Below are positions 1 through 10,345 of a stretch of 64,000 nt of DNA, one piece after another; positions within the stretch are counted from its first letter, which is position 1; every line of letters begins with the position of its first letter. The DNA comes from Lingula anatina (taxonomy: Eukaryota; Brachiopoda; Lingulata; Lingulida; Lingulidae). Both the position numbers and the translations under genes were made by a program. The notes under the pieces are model-generated. The model worked only from the letters and a program-made list of their open reading frames with translations, was not told where the DNA came from and made no database searches. The stretch spans positions 157,693 through 221,692 of the forward strand of contig NW_019775517.1 of assembly GCF_001039355.2 (NCBI RefSeq), written 5' to 3'.

Positions 1-1726
1 AACAGGCCTAATTAATGGTGACAAACTCTGGGCGATAGGTCTACCAGTACATGCACATGACAAGACAACAACATCAAAATCCATATCATATGAGAAAACA
101 GTTTTATACAAATTGTTACAATTTAATAAAATCCACAAAGGCACGCAATTGGTGTATTAGTATACCTATGTTCTTATTTAACCAAAAGCCAACTTTTTCC
201 AAACCGAAAGAGGTCCATTGTCTTGTCGCATGAATGTGGTGCAACTAAGCCCGTCTGACATTTAACAGAAAAAAAAGCTCCAAAATGTTCAACCCTGCTT
301 AATGCAAACCATTGAAACCTCGTGTGACCGCGTGTAGTCTTATCAACATAAACCTATAAAAATGAAACCGGAGTTGCCTAACAGTTGAGCTAGATTGACT
401 TAGAAGACTTCGTTATCTTATTTTGTCCAGCAACAAGACGGCAATAATTTCCTCTTCTGCTGTGATTCCAAGAAAATAAATTCCTCGCCAGAATGCCTCA
501 GAATCGATTGAGCACTGGTGCCATGTAAAAAAATATATATAAAAAATTATTTTGGTCATGTATTATATTTTAGATACCTCCCCTCTGCATCTGTTAAATG
601 CTGCCTTATTCCCTTCAGAAATTTGCAAAAAATTAAGCTATTATTTGGATGTACGTTTACATGCCATAGGCTTGATATTACTAGCCACTTACCTCTTGTA
701 GTGCTGGCAAAATATGGTTTTCAAAATTTAGTGGGTGCCTCATAAATTGTGCTTTATATCGTACATAAGGATAACAATCGGAAAATATAAATCATAATTT
801 AAAATTAGTAGTTGAATAGTTACCACAAGAAGTTGATAAATACGTATTTGTACCGTTGGTGTCCCCACTTGCATGCCTACCTCAAGTAGCGGGGTGAACC
901 GTTCTTGAACATCTTCCTGCGATCTCTTTAAATGCCTCTCTGAAGTTTTTACTCATCAAAGCGTAAACTAAAGGATTTTCAACTGAAGATGCACATACTT
1001 TAATAGTCAGTATGTTTCCCAGTATATTTAATCCGTAGCTTTCAGAACGTACCGTATATGTAAAAAGCCAAGTTGCGACGGCAGTTGCGAGGTATAGAAC
1101 GTAACAAACGCATATCATTCTTGCAACCTTTTTCTCTATGTTCAGTTTCATATTTTGTTGTCTTCTAGTCTGGTTGATATGGAGTAGTGACTTCTTATAC
1201 AGAATCAAGGAAATCACCATATGGACGTAACAGAATATCATCACAGCATTTGGGATACAGACGATTATTCCGAAAAACACAATTTTGGTCGTAATACTGA
1301 CGTTTGCTGATGCAACACATGCCCTTGAATACGGATCGAACACGATGCTGTCACCCATTTGAAAAATAACGGGAAGCAATCCTAAAACGGGCAGGACGAA
1401 GCATACGCCAATGGCCACTAGGCGGATGATGGTGCCTTGCTCACCGGAGAAGAGTTCGCTTCGAGAATACATCGGCCAGACGATTGCAACGTACTTCTCC
1501 ACCGTAAGGCACATTAACAAAAGGAATACTGCCCCGAGCACCACCCAAGACATCAGTGCCGAAAATACACACATGCCCTGGCCAAAGTCCCATTTGCCCC
1601 GGATGAGACCAGAAACTCTGAAAAATATTGGTATGAAAAACATCGGTCCATTTTTCACGCTCAAGCCGCCAATAAATAAAGATGATTTCATGGCTCGCAA
1701 CTTTGGACTTCTATGCAGAGCCACGA
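1..1726. repeat. Tandem duplication 1, left copy (cut by window edge and by N at 1727)
   Basis: This block matches 2735-4460 nearly base for base, at an offset of about 2735, with scattered substitutions and small indels. It holds the 3' flank and most of the coding region of a receptor gene on the minus strand. The match stops within a few bases of the ambiguous base at 1727. The sequence after 1727 has no partner inside the window. Confidence 0.93.
882..1726 (-). pseudogene. Truncated copy of rhodopsin-class GPCR (5' end missing)
   Basis: This minus-strand frame encodes the receptor described at 3617-4591 from the end of transmembrane helix 1 (residue about 46) to the same stop codon. About 45 N-terminal residues are missing, including the glycosylated N-terminus and most of helix 1. 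The frame runs straight into the unresolved base at 1727. The only residue change I see against the full copy is Lys for Thr just before the helix-2 Asn. There is no internal stop or frameshift, so the break looks like an interrupted contig rather than decay. It is either an allelic copy cut by assembly or a real truncated duplicate; I favour the former. Confidence 0.8.
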
Positions 1727-1727
1727 N
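1727..1727. other. Single unresolved base (N) at a duplication junction
   Basis: One N sits where the receptor copy stops matching its twin at 2735-4460. It is probably a join between two contigs. Confidence 0.85.
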
Positions 1728-2734
1728 CTAATTATGTTCTCTGTTCAAACTTTTACAACTGACTGTGGATAACTACTACTACTACTACTACTACTGCTAC
1801 TACTGTAATAATACTGGGTTGGCAGTAATACAAACGCCCTGTTTTCTAGTGTATGGAAATATGCCTTAATAGTGACAGCAACAATTTTTTTTTATTGAAA
1901 AGCGGTCCCGAGATTTTTGGACAAAGTGAATTTCATGGCCTCGATTAGTTTAGTATAATTTCCATTGATAAAGTTGTTTCTTTACAAGACAAGATTGGAT
2001 TTTTGAATGTCTATACCATACAAGTTCAAGGTGACTTTAAAAGTTCAACTAACTCTCCAAGTCAAACCGTTGAGATACCTGTAGAAAAAAACATTGCTTA
2101 AGAGTTGGTTTAGAACTTTTTTAAGACACGTAGATTGTTGCAAAGTTATGGCGAGTGTTAGGAAATGGGCAGAGAAAACGATACAGGTTACCCCAGGCAA
2201 ATCCGCGGAAAATCCTACCTTAAGTAACGTAACATGATAATAAAAACATATAAATGTATATGTGAACGTAAGTGCAGTAATCTTACTTAAAGCTACTTCT
2301 TATCCAATGAAATTATTAATTTTTATAATATACCTTTTCTTCTTTCCTAAACTATGCAAACAGCAGCCAGCAACGTTAACATGTCGTAACATGTAGTATT
2401 ACAAACTGAAATAATAAAAATTATCGTTATTTTTTGTTGTTGCGTAAATCAACAATATTATTGCGGAAGAAGGTGCTGATCCCTCAAACGTGAACACATT
2501 TCGCTATATTATGCGAACGTATACCTGTTTGATAAATCACACATTACTAATCCGTAGTGTGTCAAATAACGATGTCAGTTTAAAACCTCCAAGGTGTGTG
2601 ATGGGCACCAATAATCCTTACACCGAAGAAATAAAACGCTGCATTTGTCACGAGTTACGAATAGTGTGTAACTATTATTATTACGTTCTCTTTGCTTACA
2701 ACGCATAAAGCGTTATTAAAATTACCCATTCTAT
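1728..2734. other. Non-coding spacer between duplicated blocks
   Basis: I see no credible gene here. The stretch contains a CTA/ACT trinucleotide microsatellite at about 1772-1804 and otherwise AT-rich single-copy sequence. If the duplication is allelic, this should match sequence just left of the window. Confidence 0.6.
1772..1804. repeat. (ACT)n microsatellite
   Basis: About ten ACT/CTA units with one interruption. Confidence 0.9.
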
Positions 2735-4460
2735 AACAGGCCTAATTAATGGTGACAAACTCTGGGCGATAGGTCTACCAGTACATGCACATGACAAGAC
2801 AACAACATCAAAATCCATATCATATGAGAAAACAGTTTTATACAAATTGTGACAATTTAATAAAATCCACAAAGGCACGCAATTGGTGTATTAGTATACC
2901 TATGTTCTTATTTAACCAAAAGCCAACTTTTTCCAAACCGAAAGAGGTCCATTGTCTTGTCGCATGAATGTGGTGCAACTAAGCCCGTCTGACATTTAAC
3001 AGAAAAAAAAGCTCCAAAATGTTCAACCCTGCTTAATGCAAACCATTGAAACCTCGTGTGACCGCGTGTAGTCTTATCAACATAAACCTATAAAAATGAA
3101 ACCGGAGTTGCCTAACAGTTGAGCTAGATTGACTTAGAAGACTTCGTTATCTTATTTTGTCCAGCAACAAAACGGCAATAATTTCCTCTTCTGCTGTGAT
3201 TCCAAGAAAATAAATTCCTCGCCAGAATGCCTCAGAATCGATTGAGCACTGGTGCCATGTAAAAAAAAAATATATAAAAAATTATTTTGGTCATGTACTA
3301 TATTTTAGATACCTCCCCTCTGCATCTGTTAAATGCTGCCTTATTCCCTTCAGAAATTTGCAAAAAATTAAGCTATTATTTGGATGTACGTTTACATGCC
3401 ATAGGCTTGATATTACTAGCCACTTACCTCTTGTAATGCTGGCAAAATATGGTTTTCAAAATTTAGTGGGTGCATCATAAATTGTGCTTTATATCGTACA
3501 TAAGGATAACAATCGGAAAATATAAATCATAATTTAAAATTAGTAGTTGAATAGTTACCACAAGAAGTTGATAAATACGAATTTGTACCGTTGGTGTCCC
3601 CACTTGCATGCCTACCTCAAGTAGCGGGGTGAACCGTTCTTGAACATCTTCCTGCGATCTCTTTAAATGCCTCTCTGAAGTTTTTACTCATCAAAGCGTA
3701 AACTAAAGGATTTTCAACTGAAGATGCACATACTTTAATAGTCAGTATGTTTCCCAGTATATTTAATCCGTAGCTTTCAGAACGTACCGTATATGTAAAA
3801 AGCCAAGTTGCGACGGCAGTTGCAAGGTATAGAACGTAACAAACGCATATCATTCTTGCAACCTTTTTCTCTATGTTCAGTTTCATATTTTGTTGTCTTC
3901 TAGTCTGGTTGATATGGAGTAGTGACTTCTTATACAGAATCAAGGAAATCACCATATGGACGTAACAGAATATCATCACAGCATTTGGGATACAGACGAT
4001 TATTCCGAAAAACACAATTTTGGTCGTAATACTGACGTTTGCTGATGCAACACATGCCCTTGAATACGGATCGAACACGATGCTGTCACCCATTTGAAAA
4101 ATAACGGGAAGCAATCCTAAAACGGGCAGGACGAAGCATACGCCAATGGCCACTAGGCGGATGATGGTGCCTTGCTCACCGGAGAAGAGTTCGCTTCGAG
4201 AATACATCGGCCAGACGATTGCAACGTACTTCTCCACCGTAAGGCACATTAACAAAAGGAATACTGCCCCGAGCACCACCCAAGACATCAGTGCCGAAAA
4301 TACACACATGCCCTGGCCAAAGTCCCATTTGCCCCGGATGAGACCAGAAACTCTGAAAAATATTGGTATGAAAAACATCGGTCCATTTGTCACGCTCAAG
4401 CCGCCAATAAATAAAGATGATTTCATGGCTCGCAACTTTGGACTTCTATGCAGAGCCAGG
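2735..4460. repeat. Tandem duplication 1, right copy
   Basis: Near-identical partner of 1-1726. Beyond 4460 this copy continues into the receptor's start codon and upstream sequence, which the left copy lacks. Confidence 0.93.
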
Positions 4461-4591
4461 AGAACAGCCATGTTGGCTATTAAACCAAGAATTAAAACGA
4501 TTGCAGTCATATAACCCCAAATAGGGTAAAAAGGGCCTAAAGGAAACGATCCATTATCTGATGTAATGTTTTTAGTGACATTCCCCTCCAT
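3617..4591 (-). CDS. Rhodopsin-class (class A) G-protein-coupled receptor, intronless, orphan
   Basis: The product is a 324-residue seven-helix membrane receptor expected at the cell surface. The N-terminus has three N-glycosylation sequons (Asn4, Asn8, Asn13). Helix 1 spans about 22-47 with the conserved Asn40. Cys96 begins helix 3, and 25 residues later comes Glu-Lys-Tyr (120-122) in place of the usual DRY. Helix 7 ends in NPLVY, followed by SKNFREAF, a typical helix-8 start. Departures from the family norm are Asn69 at the usual helix-2 Asp position and a helix 6 without CWxP. The helix-2 and helix-3 surroundings recall prostanoid-type receptors, but the match is weak and the ligand is unknown. 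The start is the first Met of an uninterrupted frame. A truncated twin lies at 882-1726. Confidence 0.85.
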   Translation of the reverse strand: MEGNVTKNITSDNGSFPLGPFYPIWGYMTAIVLILGLIANMAVLLALHRSPKLRAMKSSLFIGGLSVTNGPMFFIPIFFRVSGLIRGKWDFGQGMCVFSALMSWVVLGAVFLLLMCLTVEKYVAIVWPMYSRSELFSGEQGTIIRLVAIGVCFVLPVLGLLPVIFQMGDSIVFDPYSRACVASANVSITTKIVFFGIIVCIPNAVMIFCYVHMVISLILYKKSLLHINQTRRQQNMKLNIEKKVARMICVCYVLYLATAVATWLFTYTVRSESYGLNILGNILTIKVCASSVENPLVYALMSKNFREAFKEIAGRCSRTVHPAT

Positions 4592-7433
4592 TTTTTTGCC
4601 AATGGAATTTTTCGATCCTGCTTGAGTCGAATGTATGCTCTGTAGTTCTCACCGTTTCTAATGTAACTCACACTCCTGTCGTCTTATTCATTCATATAAG
4701 GCAGACTTATGTTCCTGGGATAATTTGCCTTCATCCGGTGCCATACTGTAAATTAATTGGCAAGTAATCGACTACCGGGAATTTCTGCCGCATATCTCAT
4801 AACTATATTATAAGATTCATTTGTGTGTTATAGACTGGTGGTTATGTACAGACACGTACAGTGTATGTGGACATACATGTATATCCATTACCTAAGTCTT
4901 TCATGGTCGTTGCCGTCGCTATTTGTGAGTTGACGTGCCCTTCAGGGGCGGATCCAAGACTTTTTTTGAGACAGCTCAACGACCTGGTTTCACGATGGAG
5001 TTGGATTACGACAAATGGAGATGCACGAAGCCTCCAAACATCTTATTGGGTTTAATAGTCTGACAATATTGTCATTTTTTCGCGCAAGTTCATGATTTTG
5101 TACAAAATTTGAACACTATGTAATGTTACGGCAGAAGAAAAGTACGACATATCCCTCCGCCGAACTTCACGTGTTTTACAACAGAGTCAGAGCTTGAAGG
5201 CGTGAAATCCCGTCAATCACTCAGTCCACAGGTTATACCGGTACACAGTGAGGATTATGTACACAGTGAGGAGTCACAAGTTTGTGATACATTTTCTTTT
5301 CAGATATCTTGATATCAGGCTGTGACACTAATGATTTCAAGGCTTATCGCCAATGGACTCGCTGCGCAGCTTTTTGCTGGTCAACTCCCCGCAGTTCTCC
5401 TGGCCATGCAGTAGGTGGGTTTTAACAGGCTGATAATGACAGTCTTATCCAGGAGCCTCCCGGAAACCTGTAACTACCTGTAAGAAAACGTCACATCTGC
5501 TGCGCGGACACAGGAGATGATTAACATGATGATTTGTCAAAAGGAAAGAAAAAATCATGTATATGTCCTGTTTGTAGAGCCTATTGAGGATTTTAGAAGA
5601 AAATGAGATTTTAAGTACCTTTTCCTAGGTAAATCATAGTTGATTTTTAAAAATAAACCGTAGTTCCTTTCCATTTTAAGAGAATTCACCTAACAAAACA
5701 TCATGAAATCATCAGTATTTTGTGTGTCGGAGATGACGTTTTCTAACTGGTAATTAAAGGTATTTGAAAGGAATTTAACGAACTAGCTACATGTGTATCT
5801 ACTGGTAATTGGTTTCATCTGTCTGTATGTGCACGTGATAACCTTGTTGAAGCCTACTAGATCGACTGCTAACTGTCCTGTCAACAAGCTGACTGATAGA
5901 AAAATTGCATAATGCGGGCCATCAGCTTTGAAATAATTAGTATTTTAAATGTACATAGATATGTCAAAATATCTGAGAAAAATTGTCCAAATATTGTAAA
6001 CTTACATGTATTGAGTATGTTAATCACTTATGCCGCGGTCAAGATTGTCGTGATAGTCGCGCACGTTCAAAAATATTTCCCCTTGTATTATTAAAATAAT
6101 ATTATCAATCAAAAATATCTGGAATATAGTGGTAATATGTCCGTTAATTTTCAGGCATGTTACGGTCCATTGCTTTTAGAGCAAAACCACACTGTAATTC
6201 ACCCATATAAACACAGCGGCAAAAATTAAGCATATCGATATTCTCATGTTCATAGAAAAAAATGGGTAAAGTACGGTTTATTTCCTACCTATCAGCCCTG
6301 TGTACGTTTTTATGATATCCTATGTTAGAAAACATTGTTAACTGCATGTGATGTAGACATTTTCCACTCTGTCTGATTCACTGTAATTTTATGCAAATGC
6401 GAGACTGATACGTAACTTTTGAATGGCGGATTAATTTATAGTCTACAAGGAAAAAAGAACAATGTTGACGTTTCTTTCTTTCTTTCTTTTTTTTTTTTGG
6501 GGGGGGGGGCAACGGTGCCTGCCTGTGGCATTGCGGTAGTGGAGACACTCAAGCAAGCTGCGTGTCTCATTGCAGTGATCACAACCGATGTTCTCAGTGT
6601 GTTACTGAGGGTGAAAAGTGCCCTGAGCTTTTTAGATACACTGAGTGCCAGCTTCTTCATTTCCACATATGTGACGACCGCTGTTGATATGAACACGAAT
6701 CGGCCTCTGATTATGTGCTCTGTAGTCCTATTTTTTGTGCCATATATTTGAATGATTCATAATTCTTTGACAGCCGTATATACCTGTATTACTGTATGCG
6801 TCTCTCTCTCTCTCTCCTTCGCTTTGTTGTCATCTTTTCACCAACAGATGGCGTAAATCGACCTTTCGAAGTGACTTTTGACTTTTTGACCCAGTTTTCA
6901 CCTTTGACCATCTGCTAACAGCATGCAAACCTCCACCAGTGCGTTATTTTCTCTGGGTGCAGGGAAGTAGCGAGTGAGCCTTAGAGAACTGGAGTAAATC
7001 ATAAGATCTACAATTTCTGCAGGTTTAATACAAATCAAAATTTCAACACCATGGGCAGAGGTACTAGTACGAATACTTTTCGGTAAGTATAATTATGATA
7101 ATGCCAAAAACTTGTCTTTTTTGAAACACTTTACTAAAAAAAAATCAGACCTAGTGATTTCTGTGTATTCCTATTTGTTGCAAAGCAGGTATATAGAAAT
7201 ATAGAGTTTTAGCCGAACTTTACTTTTTAAATGATAGAATGGATAAGACGAAATTGTGCATTTGATCACTTTTTTTCTACTGATTTGCTATTTAATTTGT
7301 GTTGATAATGACGGTGGTATTTTACTCTCTGTTTACCCATCTGATATACATTCTTGGATATAATGTATATTGTATATGTAATATATATATACTGTATATA
7401 AATTATGCGTCTTAGAATATGAATTAATATCTT

Positions 7434-7436
<3 letters not shown>
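4592..7436. other. Intergenic, no supported gene
   Basis: This is AT-rich sequence upstream of the receptor. It includes a T-tract followed by a G-tract at about 6488-6510 and a short CT run near 6806-6820. Short open frames, such as 6419-6751, show no recognisable domain and start in the homopolymer tracts. A fragment near 4945-4975 reads like the end of a degenerate transposon, but I cannot assign it. Confidence 0.5.
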
Positions 7437-7465
<29 letters not shown>

Positions 7466-7699
7466 GGGTGAATTTTCCCAAATTTTTTCAAATTTTTTAC
7501 TTTTTTTTTCCCATAACAATTTCAAAAAAATTCTTTTTTTTTTTTAATAAATTTTCCTTTTTTTAGCCCACCCAGTAAACTTNNNNNNNNNNNNNNNNNN
7601 NNNNNNNNNNNNNNNNNNNNNNNNNNNNNNNNNNNNNNNNNNNNNNNNNNNNNNNNNNNNNNNNNNNNNNNNNNNNNNACGTTTTTTTTTTTTTTTTTT

Positions 7700-7730
<31 letters not shown>

Positions 7731-7848
7731 GTGGTGAATTTACCCAAATTTAGTCAATATTATACTTCTTTTACCCATACACAGTTCAATAAGATTCATT
7801 TGTTGTTATACTATAATCTTCCTTTATGTAGCCCTACCAGTAAACTTT
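7437..7848. other. Assembly gap (N 7583-7678) flanked by T-smeared duplicate sequence
   Basis: A poly-T run at about 7437-7465 is followed by 7466-7582, which is a distorted copy of 7732-7846. Landmarks occur in the same order on both sides (a tGGTGAATT-like start, CCCATA, TTCAA, AATCTTCC-like, AGCCC, CCAGTAAACTT), but many bases on the left are replaced by T. After the gap a second poly-T run (7681-7730) precedes the clean version. This looks like one locus read twice, once with slippage past the poly-T. The 96 Ns probably do not represent missing DNA. Confidence 0.8.
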
Positions 7849-8410
7849 ATACATAGTTGGCCATTTGTCCCACACCTCTGTCGATTTACCCGTAAGAAGT
7901 GTTTTTCTGCTCCCCACGCCGTCACTTTTAATAAGCAACCTGATACTACTTACACATTGGTACAGATACGTAAGCCATGAATACAGGGGGTGGGCGGGCA
8001 ATCGGCTTATCGTGAGAAGTTGCTTATGCTGTGTTGGTATCTTCGATGAAGAATTAAAACGGATTTTAGTTCTTTTATTTTCTTTTGAGATCGTTAAATC
8101 ATCCAACAGTAGCAAGCGCTTTATATATTTTTATACTGTACAATTTTTGGTATATTCGAAGCGTATGAAATAGTCAGTTTTTTGTAGCAATTACCAATAC
8201 GATTTCTTTGCGATTTTAACCTTATTTCGTATATTCAGAATGCAGTTTACAAGGCCATCAGTCATATTCTTGGTATGTTAGAAAGCATACGTACTAGTGC
8301 TACGCAGATTTTCAAAAAAAGGTTGTCTTCTTTCGGCCTACACAGTTTTAATTCATAACATGTGACTGATGTCGTGAAGATTTTTTTGAATGAGTGATCC
8401 TGAAATAAAA

Positions 8411-8443
<33 letters not shown>

Positions 8444-10345
8444 CGTGCCCACCACTTTGGATTTTTTTCCACGCTTTACACGTTTGGAAATTTGTACTTA
8501 TTTTAGGCGTTACCTTTTTCTGTTTAATTTGCTGTTAAATCATATCACAGCCACCACAAATACAAACTACCAGTAAAATGGAGTAATTACCAGGATAGTA
8601 AATTTTTTCAAACACCAAAATGTTGTGTTTGTTATCTTGGGGAGAAAGTTTTAACTTAACTTGCGCCTCTCAGTCCGCTTGCGGCTATTGTTTTTACATG
8701 ATGTTAATGTGCCTAATTATACACTATAATTTCTTTCCCCCTCCCCCCCCCCAAAAAAAAAAAAATCATGGATCTTTTCCCATTGTATCCAAGGAAGTTG
8801 TTTATAAGTTTTGATATTCATTTTTACTGTGCATTTTTTACTAGCTTGTTACATGTAGTCGTTACACATGTACTGAGCTAACGCCCGCTTAATCTGTACA
8901 TTTGTCCCGTTGATCCCTTGCTTTGGTTGAAAATGAAGATAACGTGACTAATTGGTCTTTTCACGGATAATATGTTGTAAGAAACTGAAAAAAATGACTG
9001 TGATGATAAAAGGGACCCAGGTTGGGTGGGTCTTATGAAAAAAAAAACTGTTGAAAAATTGGTTTTTGATCCAGTGGAATTAATCTTATTGAAGTTGATG
9101 AAAGGAAACTTAACAAATCTGTCTTCGTTGTTGCGGTGGTATGGTAGTTCCATTGTTCGCTTTATATTTTCTTGTCAAATATAGGCCCGTAATACCGTTG
9201 ACTCCTTTAAAACAGAATGCTTTTGTAACCCCCCCCCCCCCAAACCAGTGTTCTATCATTAAACCCCTGATAAATTTGAATATAGCGACCATAAGACATA
9301 ACTCTCTCTGGGTATTGAACAAAGACTTGGAAATGAATGAGTCCACAGAGTATTTATTAAAAGTGAATTATCATCAGGATAATCTAATGTGATTGAACGG
9401 TTCAAAATTAAGTTTGACGTGTGTTCTCTGGATGACGTGACTTCTATAATCGAGATTATAATCGTAGTCTGTCACAATGGATCAAGGATGCGTTTAACTT
9501 TGTAATGGAGGCTTTTTTTACTGTCAGAGACTTTGGTCATTAATTATGTTGAAAGAGAAGTCAAAAGTAACTGCATGATGCTACTAAACGATTATTCAGA
9601 ATGCTGATAGATTAGAAAATAACGGATTCTTTGTCTTGAAATATGAATATTTCAACGCAAAAGAAAAAGCTCACTTTTTTATGGCAGAAAGTCCTAAATG
9701 TCACAGACGTAAGATCAACATCATAGGAGATAAATATCTACAGTCGTTATTAGCAAAATAAATATCAAATATTATAAGAATGAAAAAATTCGGCTAAAAT
9801 TTTCTTTCAAAACATGAACTTAAATTGGAAGTAAAGGAATCTATGTAGTCCATGTTATAATGCATCTTGCACGTACATGTATAAACCTACATGTAGGATT
9901 TGTGTTTCATTATTAAAAATCATCATCTGAAACGCTGGTTGGGGGTGGGGGGGGGGGGCATCAAAAATTCTTATTCGGCGCTTTGGTCCTCCTTATGTCA
10001 ATAAATCTTCAAAGTTTTTTTAACAAAACCATGGTTATCCATGGCGTTATTACAAACATTTTTATCAATTATTATTATCTTTTACAAGTCGTAGTGCCCG
10101 TTTTTTTTTTCTTGTCAAGTTGGATAAAAATACATTATGCAAAAGTAAGTTCATAATTTTAAAAGACCACCCGTTTTCTGCCACCTTAAGATAAAGTCTG
10201 GGGAAACCGAAACGCTGCATATTCATTTAAGTTCCTTTTGGTGAAATTGAATTTATCATTAACTACACAAAAAATTTCGTAAGCTAATATCTACATAAAT
10301 ATTTTTTCCTTTTGTTTTTCTCAAAAACCTAATTACTCCTTACAG
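7849..10345. other. Intergenic / 5' region of otopetrin gene 1
   Basis: The first, start-codon exon of otopetrin gene 1 should lie here or further upstream, but I could not identify it. The stretch contains a TG microsatellite (8413-8441), a C-then-A tract (about 8737-8765), a C-tract (about 9229-9241) and a G-tract (about 9939-9958). Short open frames here look random. Confidence 0.5.
8413..8441. repeat. (TG)n microsatellite
   Basis: About 14 uninterrupted TG units. Confidence 0.9.

Noticed and set aside
4146-4514. 122-codon + strand frame
   Set aside because: Antisense shadow of the receptor coding sequence.
6419-6751. 110-codon frame with hydrophobic stretches
   Set aside because: It begins in T and G homopolymers, has no recognisable domain and no partner exon, so chance is the simplest explanation.
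7544-7747. Open frame spanning the N gap
   Set aside because: Composed of poly-T complement (Lys runs) and Ns.
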